A DNA stretch of 38,059 nucleotides from Actinomycetes bacterium (GCA_021809425.1 JAKBAA010000018.1:9055-47113), one strand, 5' to 3'; counted from the stretch's first letter, positions 25,647-33,602 are shown. Program-made: numbers and translations. The notes: generated by a model not told the origin, from the letters alone.

Positions 25647-25706
25647 CCAGCTCCCCACCGACCAGGTCTGGACGGCCGGCTGGTCGGCCTCGACGAGCGC
25701 CCCGCC
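25647..25706 (-). pseudogene. Fragment of a lost NlpC/P60 gene (C-terminal tail)
   Basis: The minus strand reads GGALVEADQPAVQTWSVGSW, matching GGALVEADVPAVQTWSVQSW near the C-terminus of the intact NlpC/P60 protein about 0.7 kb away, with high nucleotide identity. Nothing upstream in this frame continues the family, because the GNAT promoter begins within ten bases. It is a short relic of a second copy or of a local rearrangement. Confidence 0.65.
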
Positions 25707-25714
25707 GAGCTCGG

Positions 25715-25743
25715 TTGCAGACCGGGATCGCGGTCGTCACCAT
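25715..25743 (+). promoter_or_regulatory. Promoter of the broken GNAT gene
   Basis: TTGCAG (25715-25720), a 17-bp spacer and CACCAT (25738-25743) are followed by six bases and the ATG at 25750. The promoter appears intact and would give a leaderless mRNA. Confidence 0.45.
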
Positions 25744-25749
25744 CAGGTC

Positions 25750-26277
25750 ATGGGCACCGACGCCGCCACCCTGCGAGCCGCCCGCCTCGACGACGCCGCC
25801 GCCATCGGACTGGTCCACGTCCGCTGCTGGCAGGAGACCTATGCCGGACACTTCCCCCAGCAGTTCCTCGACGGCCTCGACCCCGCACAGCGGGCCGACC
25901 GCTGGCGGCGCACCCTAGGGCGCACCGACCGGGACCGCCAGGCCGCCCTCGTCGCCGACCTGGACGGCACTGTCGGAGGTTTCGCCAGCGTCGGACCCTG
26001 CCGTGACGACGACGCCCACGGCGCCGGCGAGGTCTATGCCATCTACCTGCGCTCCGCGCTGTGAGGACAGGGCCTCGGGCGCCAGCTGATGGCCGCAGCG
26101 CTCGACACGCTCGCCGGCTTCGACTTCGACGAGGCGACCCTCTGGGTGCTCGAAGGCAACGACCGGGCCCGCCGGTTCTACGAGGCAGGCGGCTGGAGCG
26201 CTGACGGCGCCAGCAAGGTCGATGACGGCCTGGGTTTCCCCATCGCCGAGGTCCGCTACCGGCGGGCGCTGACCTGA
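25750..26277 (+). pseudogene. GNAT acetyltransferase interrupted by an in-frame TGA
   Basis: The frame encodes a 175-residue GNAT protein with one internal stop at 26062-26064 (codon 105). Before it lie LRAARLDDAAAIGLVHVRCW, QETYAGHFPQQFLDGL and VYAIYLRSAL. After it come GQGLGRQLMAAALDTL (the acetyl-CoA loop) and EGNDRARRFYEAGGW. In this family the residue at the stop is usually Trp (as in hxxWGxGxG), so a TGG-to-TGA change explains it. The first 104 residues alone lack the CoA-binding loop and should be inactive. Readthrough is possible but unsupported, and no Gly-Ser-Cys-like context suggests selenocysteine. The rest of the gene is not decayed, so the lesion looks recent. Confidence 0.8.
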
Positions 26278-26341
26278 CCGGCGCGGCGGTCGAGCCGGCA
26301 CCGGCACAAGAGGCCCACCTCACCGTCAAACGCCACGCCCG

Positions 26342-27703
26342 CTACGGCGAAGGGTGCACGCCCTCCGCCATCAGGCCCGACTTGGAAGGTGGCGCCCAGC
26401 TCTGGACCGACCAGGTCTGGACGGCCGGGACGTCCGCCTCGACGAGGGCGCCGCCCCCGACGTACAGGGCGTCGGTGCCGATGTCCTGCCAGTTGGCCGG
26501 GTTGGAGGAGGAGAACAGGATGTCGCCCGTCTGGAGGCCCGTCCACGGCACGTGGGTGCCGCCGGCGTGGTACTGGTCGGCGGCGGTCCGCGGGAGGGCC
26601 TTGCCGGTGACCGACAGGTACGACCGGTAGACCAGTCCCGAGCAGTCGTAGTTGGCCGGACCGGTGCCTCCCAGCCGGTAGGGCTTGCCCAGCTGGGAGA
26701 GGGCGAACAGGACGGCCTTGTCCCCGACGGTGACCGGCCGAACGACCAGCGCCTCGAGCGGGGGGCTCCCGACCGGGTTGAACGGGTCGTCGAAGGCTCC
26801 GCAGCCGGCGTGGACGGCCGACCCGAACGCCCACGACGTGCCGTTCTGGTCCTCGATCCAGTAGCCGGTGCCGGCGGCGTCGGCCACCAGCTTCTCTGCC
26901 GGGTCGGTCGCGGCCGCCAGCGGGTGGGCCCCGTAGTAGTGGGCGTCGCCGAAGCTGTAGATGGATCCGGTCGAGGTCAGCTCCCAGTAGCCCTTGCCGT
27001 CGGCGGTCGACGCAAGGTCGACCACCTGGCCGGTCGGCCCGCTCCCCGGTCGAGGGCCGTAGGCGGTGGCGTCGCCGAACCCCTGGACCTGGCCGTCGGC
27101 CGACAACAGCCAGTAGCCCCGGCCGTCCGGGGTGGCGACCAGCCGGACCACGTGGCCAGGTCCGGTGGCCGGGTCGTGGCCGACCCCGAACGGTCGGGCG
27201 TTGCCGTAGGCGGTCACGTCGCCGTCGGCCGACACGACCCAGTAGCCCTTGCCGTTGGCCGTCGCCGTCAGGTCGCTCACCGGGCCGGCCGGCCGGGCCC
27301 CTGGGGTGGCCGGCGGGTAGGTGGCGGCGATGCCCCGGGCGACCACCTGGCCGGCCGTCCCCACCATCCAGTACCCCTGCGTCGACCCCAGCTGCGGGGT
27401 GAGGCCCCCCGTGTAGGACAGGTCGGGCACCACGTCGGCGAGCGTCCCGGTGAAGTTGCCGGCGCCGTGCAGCGGCGCGGCGTTGTCGAACGCGTACACC
27501 GACCCGGTGGTCGTCGCCAGCCAGAAGCTGTTGACGGCCGGCCCCGGCCCCGACGACGAGCCGAAGCAGGCGGCCGGTGGCGGCGAGGCACCGGCCGCCG
27601 GCAGGGCAGTGACACGCAGGGCAGTGGCACCAAGGGCAGTGGCACCAAGGGAGACGCCGGCGAGGGCGGCAGCGACAGCGCTGCGGCGGGCGGTGGCGAG
27701 CAT
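26342..27703 (-). CDS. Secreted NlpC/P60-like protein with beta-propeller-like repeats
   Basis: A 453-residue protein. A signal peptide (LATARRSAVAAALAGVSLGA) is followed by about six repeats with the pattern GYW-hydrophobic, D/G-G, Y/F-x-F-G-D/N-A (residues about 55-300), as in actinobacterial cell-surface proteins. The C-terminus is an NlpC/P60 domain with nucleophile context NYDCSGLVYRSYL (Cys about 353) and ALPRTAADQYHAGG and LQTGDILFSS. Where active enzymes have the catalytic His (HVxxYxGxG) this protein has TDALYVGGG, so the His is Thr near 408. It may be a non-hydrolytic peptidoglycan binder. TAGGCT seven bases upstream of the ATG suggests a leaderless mRNA. Confidence 0.88.
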   Translation of the reverse strand: MLATARRSAVAAALAGVSLGATALGATALRVTALPAAGASPPPAACFGSSSGPGPAVNSFWLATTTGSVYAFDNAAPLHGAGNFTGTLADVVPDLSYTGGLTPQLGSTQGYWMVGTAGQVVARGIAATYPPATPGARPAGPVSDLTATANGKGYWVVSADGDVTAYGNARPFGVGHDPATGPGHVVRLVATPDGRGYWLLSADGQVQGFGDATAYGPRPGSGPTGQVVDLASTADGKGYWELTSTGSIYSFGDAHYYGAHPLAAATDPAEKLVADAAGTGYWIEDQNGTSWAFGSAVHAGCGAFDDPFNPVGSPPLEALVVRPVTVGDKAVLFALSQLGKPYRLGGTGPANYDCSGLVYRSYLSVTGKALPRTAADQYHAGGTHVPWTGLQTGDILFSSSNPANWQDIGTDALYVGGGALVEADVPAVQTWSVQSWAPPSKSGLMAEGVHPSP

Positions 27704-27710
27704 GGGGCGG

Positions 27711-27716
27711 AGCCTA
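27711..27716 (-). promoter_or_regulatory. -10 element of the NlpC/P60-like gene
   Basis: TAGGCT on the minus strand, seven bases from the ATG at 27703, with no Shine-Dalgarno between. Confidence 0.45.
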
Positions 27717-27783
27717 AGCCACGGCGACCGAGCTCGCCGCCGGCCGCCGGACCCCGGGCGCGCCGGGCCCCGGGCGCGCCGGC

Positions 27784-27819
27784 GCCGGCCCCTTGGCAGC
27801 GAGCTGCCAGAGGGCCGGC
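27784..27819 (-). terminator. Strong nested hairpin downstream of the MFS gene
   Basis: GCCGGCCC pairs with GGGCCGGC (8 bp), and inside it TGGCAG pairs with CTGCCA around a CGAG tetraloop, giving a 36-nt rod with small symmetric internal loops. It lies about 50 bases past the MFS stop on the minus strand. No T-run follows, so it may act as a Rho-assisted or RNA-stabilising end. Confidence 0.55.
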
Positions 27820-27867
27820 GAGTGGGGGGACCGGCGCCGCCGGGATGCGGCGGTCAGGGGCCGACGG

Positions 27868-29367
27868 TCAGGCGATCTCGGCGACGACCAGGTCGTCGGG
27901 GAGCGGCTCGTCGGCGGTGGCCGTGTCCGTGCGGTCCCGGCGGACGGCCAGGGCGAGGGTGACGGCGGTGGCCACCAGGAAGAGGGCGGCGGCGAAGAAG
28001 GCGCGGTCGGCCCCCACCACGAAGGCGTGGCGGGCGACCGCACGGGCCGCCTCCCCGGCCGGGGCGTGGGCGGCGGCGGAGCGGCTGGCCGAGCCGAACA
28101 CCGACACGAGGACGGCCAGGCCGAGCGAGCCGCCGACCTGCTGGGCCACGTTGACCAGCCCGGAGGCGGCACCGGCGTCGGCCGGGGCCACACCGGCCAG
28201 GGCGACGTTGGTGAGCGGGACGAAGGCGAACCCGTTGCCGGCCCCGAACAGGACGAGCGGGCCGAGCACGTCGAAGTAGGAGCTGCCTACCGACAGCTGG
28301 GTCAGCCAGGCCAGGCCGGCCGTCGACAGGAGGACCCCGCCCACGAGGAGGGCCTTCTCGGGAAGCTTCCGGCTGAGCACCCGGGCGCTGGCCTGGGAGG
28401 CCGAGAACAGGGCCACGGTGAGCGGCAGGAAGGCCAGCCCGGCCACGAGCGGCCGGTAGCCGAGCTCGTCCTGGAGGAACTGGGTGAGGAAGAAGAACAT
28501 GCCGTACATGCCGGCCACCAGCAGCAGCCGGGCCAGGTAGGAGGCCGACCGGTTGCGGTCGGCGAACAGCCGGAGCGGGGTGATCGGCTCGGCGGCCCGC
28601 TGCTCGTTGAGGACGAACCCGGCCAGCAGGACGGCCCCGGCCACGAACGACCCGACGGTGGTCGGGCTCGACCAGCTGGAGGTGGCGGCGTGGATGAACC
28701 CGTACACGATCGCCCCCATCCCGAGGGTCGAGGTGAGCGCCCCCGACAGGTCGAACCGGCCGCGCCGGCGGCCGGTCTCGGTGACCAGGCGGGCGGCGCC
28801 GACCACCACCAGGATGCCGATGGGGACGTTGACGTAGAACACCCAACGCCACGACAGCCACTGGGTGAGCACCCCGCCGGCCAGCAGGCCGATGGCCACC
28901 CCGCCCACCGACATGGCGGCGTACCAGGCGATCGCCCGCCGGCGGGCCGGACCCTCGGAGAACTGGACCATCAGCAGGGCCAGCGCCGACGGGGCGGCGA
29001 AGGCGGCCCCGGCCCCCTGGACGGCGCGTGCCGCCAGCAGGAGGCCCGACGAGGTGGCGAGGCCGCCGGCCATCGAGGCCACCGTGAACAGGGTGATCCC
29101 GGCCAGGAACGTCCGGCGGCGGCCGAGCAGGTCGCCGGCTCGGGCGCCCAGCAGCAGGAGACCGCCGAACACCAGGGTGTAGGCGTCGATCACCCACGAC
29201 AGGCCGGTGCTCGAGAAGCCGAGCGACTCCTTGATCCGGGGAAGGGCGATGTTGACGATGGTGGCGTCCAGGACGACCATCAGCTGTGCAGCAAGGATGA
29301 TGGCAAGCACGAGGCCTGACCGGTCCTTGTGGACCTGGCCGGCTCGCCGATCGAGGTGCATCGACAC
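27868..29367 (-). CDS. MFS drug-efflux transporter, DHA2 (14-TM) family
   Basis: A 499-residue integral membrane protein with about 14 hydrophobic segments. Typical DHA2 features are LMVVLDATIVNIALPRIKES (motif D1), the motif A loop GARAGDLLGRRRTFLAG after TM2, and WRWVFYVNVPIGI at the motif after TM5. It would export toxic compounds by proton antiport. The GTG at 29367 is chosen because GGAG lies nine bases upstream; ATG at 29361 is an alternative. Divergent from a TetR gene, with one TetR-type palindrome exactly filling its promoter spacer, so it is very likely repressed by that regulator. Confidence 0.93.
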   Translation of the reverse strand: MSMHLDRRAGQVHKDRSGLVLAIILAAQLMVVLDATIVNIALPRIKESLGFSSTGLSWVIDAYTLVFGGLLLLGARAGDLLGRRRTFLAGITLFTVASMAGGLATSSGLLLAARAVQGAGAAFAAPSALALLMVQFSEGPARRRAIAWYAAMSVGGVAIGLLAGGVLTQWLSWRWVFYVNVPIGILVVVGAARLVTETGRRRGRFDLSGALTSTLGMGAIVYGFIHAATSSWSSPTTVGSFVAGAVLLAGFVLNEQRAAEPITPLRLFADRNRSASYLARLLLVAGMYGMFFFLTQFLQDELGYRPLVAGLAFLPLTVALFSASQASARVLSRKLPEKALLVGGVLLSTAGLAWLTQLSVGSSYFDVLGPLVLFGAGNGFAFVPLTNVALAGVAPADAGAASGLVNVAQQVGGSLGLAVLVSVFGSASRSAAAHAPAGEAARAVARHAFVVGADRAFFAAALFLVATAVTLALAVRRDRTDTATADEPLPDDLVVAEIA

Positions 29368-29402
29368 GAAGGCATGCTCCAGAGGTAGGATCTCGACAGA
29401 AG

Positions 29403-29441
29403 CGGAGGCTTCCTCCGATCACTATACGGAGGATTCCTCCG
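29403..29441. promoter_or_regulatory. Two palindromic TetR-type operators
   Basis: CGGAGGCTTCCTCCG (29403-29417) and CGGAGGATTCCTCCG (29427-29441) are the same 15-bp palindrome with one central difference, with centres 24 bp apart. They lie between the divergent MFS and TetR genes. Confidence 0.8.
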
Positions 29442-29449
29442 TTTGACAA
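29421..29449 (-). promoter_or_regulatory. Promoter of the MFS gene
   Basis: On the minus strand, TTGTCA (29449-29444), a 17-bp spacer and TATAGT (29426-29421). The upstream palindrome occupies positions 29427-29441 of the spacer, and the second lies just downstream of the -10, so bound repressor would block polymerase. Confidence 0.7.
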
Positions 29450-29486
29450 GCGGGCGCTGTGTGGGCGCCGAGCGGACAGGTAGCAG

Positions 29487-30146
29487 GTGGCAGCAACCAG
29501 AGCGGCGAGCCGGCAGGCCCGCCTCGACACCGAGCCGGGACCCCAGCCGGAAGCCGGCGTCGCCGGTGGCCCGTCGGGGGGCCGGCCGGCGAGAGCGGAC
29601 GCCGTGCGCAACCGGGCACGGCTGATCGAGGCGGCGGCGGCGGCGTTCGCCGAGCGGGGCGAGGCGACCTCGCTGGAGGACGTGGCCCAGCGGGCCGGGG
29701 TCGGCATCGGCACCCTGTACCGCCACTTCCCCACCCGGGACGCCCTGGTGGAGGCGGTCTACCGGAGCGGCGTCGAGTCGCTGTGCGAGGCGGCCGACCA
29801 GCTCCTGGCCGACCTCCCCCCGGACCGGGCGCTGGCGGAGTGGATGGACCGGTTCGTGTCGTACGTTGCCACCAAGCGCGGCATGCTCACCGCACTGCGG
29901 TCGCTGCTCGACGCCGACGCCACCCTGTTCGACGACTGCAGGGCCTGCCTCGAGGCGACGGCCGCCCGGATGCTCGGGGCGGCCGCCGAGTCGGGGTTCG
30001 TCCGCCGTGACGTCGACGCCGGCGACCTGTTGCGGGCCATGGGCGGCATCTGCATGGCCACCGACGCCTCCCACCGGACCGACCAGTTGCGCCCACTGGT
30101 CGGGCTGCTGCTCGACGGGCTCCGCTTCGGGGCCACCCGGGGCTGA
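29487..30146 (+). CDS. TetR-family transcriptional repressor
   Basis: A 219-residue protein. The HTH is at about 45-90: NRARLIEAAAAAFAERGEAT, then LEDVAQRAGVGIGTLYRHFP, the TetR signature. The C-terminal helical region resembles the SACE_7040/TetR_C type and would bind a small hydrophobic ligand. The N-terminal 35 residues are disordered and rich in Arg, Pro and Gly. The GTG at 29487 has only a weak AGG upstream, so the start is uncertain. It should repress the divergent MFS gene and itself through the two palindromes. Confidence 0.93.
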   Translation: MAATRAASRQARLDTEPGPQPEAGVAGGPSGGRPARADAVRNRARLIEAAAAAFAERGEATSLEDVAQRAGVGIGTLYRHFPTRDALVEAVYRSGVESLCEAADQLLADLPPDRALAEWMDRFVSYVATKRGMLTALRSLLDADATLFDDCRACLEATAARMLGAAAESGFVRRDVDAGDLLRAMGGICMATDASHRTDQLRPLVGLLLDGLRFGATRG

Positions 30147-30232
30147 CCTCCGGCACCCCCCCCCGCAACGCCCCCTCGGGGCCCCCTCGGTGCCCCTTCG
30201 GCCATTGCCGCGGGATCCTGCCGGCAAGGCGG

Positions 30233-30238
30233 TACGGT
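30233..30238 (+). promoter_or_regulatory. -10 element of the HATPase gene
   Basis: TACGGT followed by six bases and the GTG at 30245. This spacing, repeated elsewhere in the window, favours 30245 over the in-frame GTG at 30242. Confidence 0.45.
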
Positions 30239-30244
30239 GAGGTG

Positions 30245-30700
30245 GTGCACCAGGGGTTTCCGGCCGGCAGTGGCCCCGGTGAACCCTCCCATCCTTTGGG
30301 AAGGTCGGCCGGCAGGGACACCGTGCGGCGGGAGCGCTCGTTCGGGGGGCGCCCGGAGGACGTGCACGAGGTGCGCTCGTTCGTCGCTGCGGCCGCCGGC
30401 GAGGCCGGGGTGGACCTGTTCGCGGCCACCCTGGCGGCGAGCGAGCTGGCCACCAACGTGGTGGTCCACGCCGGGACCCCGTTCACCGTCTCGGTGGCCG
30501 TCGGGCCCGGCCGCTTGCGGGTGGAGCTGTCCGACGGGAGCGCCCTGGCGCCGGTCGCCCGGGCGACCGACCACGACAGCGCCAACGGGCGGGGGGTGCC
30601 CATCGTGCAGGCGGTCACCGACCGGTGGGGGTCCGGCCGGAGGGCGACCGGCAAGGTGGTGTGGTTCGAGCTGGACCGGCCGGTCGGCGCCACCGGGTAG
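30245..30700 (+). CDS. HATPase_c anti-sigma-factor-like serine kinase
   Basis: A 151-residue single-domain protein of the RsbW/SpoIIAB-like ATPase group. The N box is in LAASELATNVVVHA, the G1 region in RVELSDGS and the G2 region in NGRGVPIVQAVTDRWG. Such proteins bind ATP and either hold a sigma factor or phosphorylate an anti-anti-sigma partner. No sigma factor or STAS partner is encoded next to it. The first 30 residues are disordered. The transcript is likely leaderless. Its 3' end is 28 bases from the convergent mazF-like gene. Confidence 0.88.
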   Translation: MHQGFPAGSGPGEPSHPLGRSAGRDTVRRERSFGGRPEDVHEVRSFVAAAAGEAGVDLFAATLAASELATNVVVHAGTPFTVSVAVGPGRLRVELSDGSALAPVARATDHDSANGRGVPIVQAVTDRWGSGRRATGKVVWFELDRPVGATG

Positions 30701-30728
30701 GGCCGGTCGTCGCCTTCGGGCACGCTCG

Positions 30729-31043
30729 TCAGCAGTCGGCCAGGGCGCGCAGCGAGCTGCACATCTCACTTCGCCGGGGTCCCAGGGAGCCGATCCGGGC
30801 GACCAGGGCGGACCGCCGGACCCGCTGCAGGTTGTCGAACGAGGCGACGCACTCGACGGCCAGCCCCTCGTCGGCACCCAGGTGCACCTCGGTCGGGATG
30901 TGGCGCACCGTACGGCTCACCGGGGCCGCCACGATGCCGGCGAGCACCGGGGCGGCCTCGCTGCGCGTCACCACCAGCACCGGACGCCGCTTGTCCTCCG
31001 CCTCGGCCCACCAGATCTCCCCCTGGGCCGGCGTTGCTACCAC
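30729..31043 (-). CDS. MazF/PemK-type endoribonuclease toxin without visible antitoxin
   Basis: A 104-residue protein. QGEIWWAEAEDKRRPVLVVT is the MazF N-terminal signature (G-x-I-W with the following R-P-V-L-V-V), and VSRTVRHIPTEVHLGADEGL carries the conserved T/S and the strand leading to the active site. MazF toxins cut mRNA at short motifs. The expected small MazE antitoxin upstream is missing. Instead the GTG start overlaps the 3' end of a PLD-like gene by seven bases. Either that protein, a distant antitoxin or residual activity explains tolerance. Confidence 0.88.
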   Translation of the reverse strand: MVATPAQGEIWWAEAEDKRRPVLVVTRSEAAPVLAGIVAAPVSRTVRHIPTEVHLGADEGLAVECVASFDNLQRVRRSALVARIGSLGPRRSEMCSSLRALADC

Positions 31044-31990
31044 GCGGCTGCGCTGCGACCGGCTGCGGCGCTGCGACCGGTGGCGGCGATCCGGGCAGCG
31101 GCGGCGGTGACGGCAGCCGCAGCCGGACCGGCCAGGCGGACGTCGACCTCGTGGTTGACGGTGAGCCCGTCGTAGCTGAAGTTGGCCGAGCCCACCACGG
31201 CAGCGGTCCCGCAGGCGAGCACCTTGGCGTGCAGGTACGGCTCGGACGGCGCCGTCACCACCCGGACCCCGCCGGCCCGCAGCCGCTGCATGGCGACGGC
31301 AGCCCCGTAGGCGGACCCGTTCAGGTCGACCGTCACCCGCACCCCTCGGCGAGCGGCGGCGACGAGGCCGTCCCGGATGGTCCAGTCGGTCAGGTAGTTG
31401 GCCAGCACCGTGCAGCTTCCCCGGGCGGGCGTCCCGGCCAGCACGGCGAGCATGGCCCCCTCGATCGCCGGCCCGCTGACGAACGGGCCGGCGCTCCCCG
31501 ACGACGGCCGGCCCGCCCCGCCGGCTGCCGCCCAGTCGGTGGCGATCACCGCCGACGCCGCCTGGCCGGCCGCCGCCCCGTGCAGCTCGACGTCCAGGTC
31601 GCTCGTGTACGACGACGCCGCCCCCAGGTTGACCCCGCCGGTGAGCACGGTGGTGCCGTCGACCACCAGCAGCTTGACGTGGTCGATCCCGCCCGCCACC
31701 GCCAGCCTGCGCACGGCCACCCCCGCCCGGGCCAGGGTGGTGGCGGCGGCGGCGCTCTGGCCCTCGGTCGGGTCGACCACCACCTGCACGGCGACGCCCC
31801 GGCGGTGGGCGGCGACGAGAGCGGCGACGACGGCCGGGTTGCCCAGCTCGTACACCTCCAAGCCGACCGTCCGCCGGGCCCCGGCGATGAGGGCGACCGC
31901 CTGGCCGGCCACCGCCGCCGCCGGGACGACCGCCGCGGCGGTCGCCGGCCGTGCGACGACCGCCGGGGTGACAGGGAGGTGGGCGACCAT
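31037..31990 (-). CDS. Phospholipase D-like protein with two HKD regions
   Basis: A 317-residue protein. The first HKD region is HVKLLVVDGTTVLTGGVNLG, with all of H-x-K-x4-D present. The second is HAKVLACGTAAVVGSANFS, which keeps His and Lys but has Gly where the Asp should be. PLD-family proteins hydrolyse phosphodiesters in lipids or nucleic acids. The N-terminus (about 30 residues) is Ala/Val-rich and could be an uncleaved anchor or signal. The ATG at 31990 is chosen because TAGCCT lies seven bases upstream; ATGs at 32020 and 32032 are in frame. It is followed by the mazF-like gene in a 7-base overlap. Confidence 0.87.
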   Translation of the reverse strand: MVAHLPVTPAVVARPATAAAVVPAAAVAGQAVALIAGARRTVGLEVYELGNPAVVAALVAAHRRGVAVQVVVDPTEGQSAAAATTLARAGVAVRRLAVAGGIDHVKLLVVDGTTVLTGGVNLGAASSYTSDLDVELHGAAAGQAASAVIATDWAAAGGAGRPSSGSAGPFVSGPAIEGAMLAVLAGTPARGSCTVLANYLTDWTIRDGLVAAARRGVRVTVDLNGSAYGAAVAMQRLRAGGVRVVTAPSEPYLHAKVLACGTAAVVGSANFSYDGLTVNHEVDVRLAGPAAAAVTAAAARIAATGRSAAAGRSAAAW

Positions 31991-31997
31991 GGCGACG

Positions 31998-32003
31998 AGG
32001 CTA
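31998..32003 (-). promoter_or_regulatory. -10 element of the PLD-mazF pair
   Basis: TAGCCT on the minus strand, seven bases before the ATG at 31990, with no Shine-Dalgarno. Confidence 0.45.
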
Positions 32004-32108
32004 CGCAGCGGGTACCTCATCGAGCACGACATGGCACGGCACGGCACACGGCGCACGGCGCCCCGGCGAGGCGATGACCTCTGCGGTGCCGGCCGGGGGC
32101 AGGCTGGG

Positions 32109-33602
32109 TCAGACGACCGTCAGCGAGACCGTCTCGGTGGCGGTGTGCTGGGGGTAGGCCGAGTCGAACACCTCGACCGTGAAGCTGTAGGCGCCGGGCG
32201 TGGTGGGGGTGCCGGACAGCAGCCCGGTGGTCGACAGGGTCATCCCGGTCGGCACGGTGCCGCCGACCACCTGCCACGTGTACGGGGCGGTGCCCCCGCT
32301 CGCCGTGAACACGAACGAGTAGTACTGGTTGTGGGTGGCCGGCGGGCTCAGGGTGACCGGCGTGGTGATGGCGAGGGCGCCGCTCGACACCTGGATGGTG
32401 ACGTACGAGGTGGCCGCCTGGACCGGGCTCGAGGCGTCGGTGACGTTCAGGATCACCTGGTAGGTCCCCGAGGCGGTCGGCGTCCCCTCGACGAGGCCGC
32501 CCGGCAGGAGCGCCAGCCCCGGGGGCAGGGCGCCGGACACGATCGTCCACGTGTACGGGGCGGTACCGCCGGTGGCCGGCAGGGTGGAGCTGTACGACAC
32601 GCCCTGGGTAGCCCCGAGGATGGTGGTCACCGGAACGACCAGCGGGGTGGACGTGACGGCGACCGTCAGCTGGCCGGTGGCCGACAGCGCCGGGTTGGAG
32701 GAGTCGGTGGCACGCACCGTGAACGTGGACGTGCCGGCCGACGACGGTACGCCGCTGAGGGTGCCGTTGGCCGCCAGGGTGAGCCCGGCCGGCAGGGCGC
32801 CGGCGGCGACCGACCAGCTGTACGGGGCGGTCCCGCCGGACGCCGACAGGTGCTGGCTGTAGAACACCCCCTGGCTGGCGGCGGCGAGCGAGCCGGTGGC
32901 GATGGTCACCGGCGGGGGGGACACGGTGAAGGCGACCGCCAGCTCGCTCGACAGGGCGACCGGCTTGGCGTCGTCGGTGACCTTGACGGTGGCCGACGTG
33001 GTGCCGGCGGTGGTGGGCGTCCCGGACAGGGCCCCGCCCGGCGACAGCGAGATGCCGGCCGGCAGGGAGCCGGCCACGACCGCCATCGTGTACGGCGGCC
33101 GGCCCCCCCGCGCCGCCAGCTGGCCGGTGAACCCGACCCCGACGGTGGCCGACAGGGAGAGCGACGACACCGACAGCGGCTGCAGCCCGTCCTGGCGGAC
33201 GACCACCACACGCCGCACCGTCCTGCCGCCGAGTCCGGCCACGGAGGCCGTCAGGCGGTAGGCCAGGGACCGCGTCGTGTCGGCGGCGCCCAGGTGGACC
33301 GCGGTGGCCACGTAGCCGTTCTTGCACCCCCGGTGCGCCCGGCTCACCTTGACGGCGGCCGGGGCGGCGAACCAGCAGGTGGTCGCCGCGCTGACGTGCA
33401 GCCGCACCGTCACGGCCCCGCCCCCCGGGCCGACGGTCGGTCGGCCGAGCGCCAGCGAGATGATCGCCGGGCCGCTCGGGGCTGCTGCCATCGGGGCTGC
33501 GGCCTTCGGGGCTGGGGCGGCGCCGGCCAGGCCGGCGGAGCCGAGCGTGCCTGCTGCGGCGAGCAGGAGGGCGAGGGGGAGCGATCGCGACACGGTCATC
33601 AC
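32109..33602 (-). CDS. Secreted putative-Ig (He_PIG) repeat protein 1
   Basis: A 497-residue exported protein. Signal peptide (SRSLPLALLLAAAGTLGSAG), then a module of about 100 residues with TTCWFAAPAAVKVSRAHRGC (two Cys), then four putative-Ig repeats of about 80-90 residues, each with the pattern GGTAPYSW, LPAGLTL, GTLSGVP and a final TV-x-A/V-TD. Such repeats form beta-sandwiches in surface or adhesion proteins. There is no sortase signal or terminal membrane anchor. GTG at 33602 is favoured because TACGCT is six bases upstream; ATG at 33599 is the alternative. Paralogous to the next two genes. Confidence 0.88.
   Translation of the reverse strand: MMTVSRSLPLALLLAAAGTLGSAGLAGAAPAPKAAAPMAAAPSGPAIISLALGRPTVGPGGGAVTVRLHVSAATTCWFAAPAAVKVSRAHRGCKNGYVATAVHLGAADTTRSLAYRLTASVAGLGGRTVRRVVVVRQDGLQPLSVSSLSLSATVGVGFTGQLAARGGRPPYTMAVVAGSLPAGISLSPGGALSGTPTTAGTTSATVKVTDDAKPVALSSELAVAFTVSPPPVTIATGSLAAASQGVFYSQHLSASGGTAPYSWSVAAGALPAGLTLAANGTLSGVPSSAGTSTFTVRATDSSNPALSATGQLTVAVTSTPLVVPVTTILGATQGVSYSSTLPATGGTAPYTWTIVSGALPPGLALLPGGLVEGTPTASGTYQVILNVTDASSPVQAATSYVTIQVSSGALAITTPVTLSPPATHNQYYSFVFTASGGTAPYTWQVVGGTVPTGMTLSTTGLLSGTPTTPGAYSFTVEVFDSAYPQHTATETVSLTVV

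Noticed and set aside
26062-26064. TGA in the GNAT frame as a second selenocysteine site
   Set aside because: The family has Trp here, no Cys homologue is known to me, and the surrounding sequence lacks a UGSC-like motif. A nonsense mutation is simpler.
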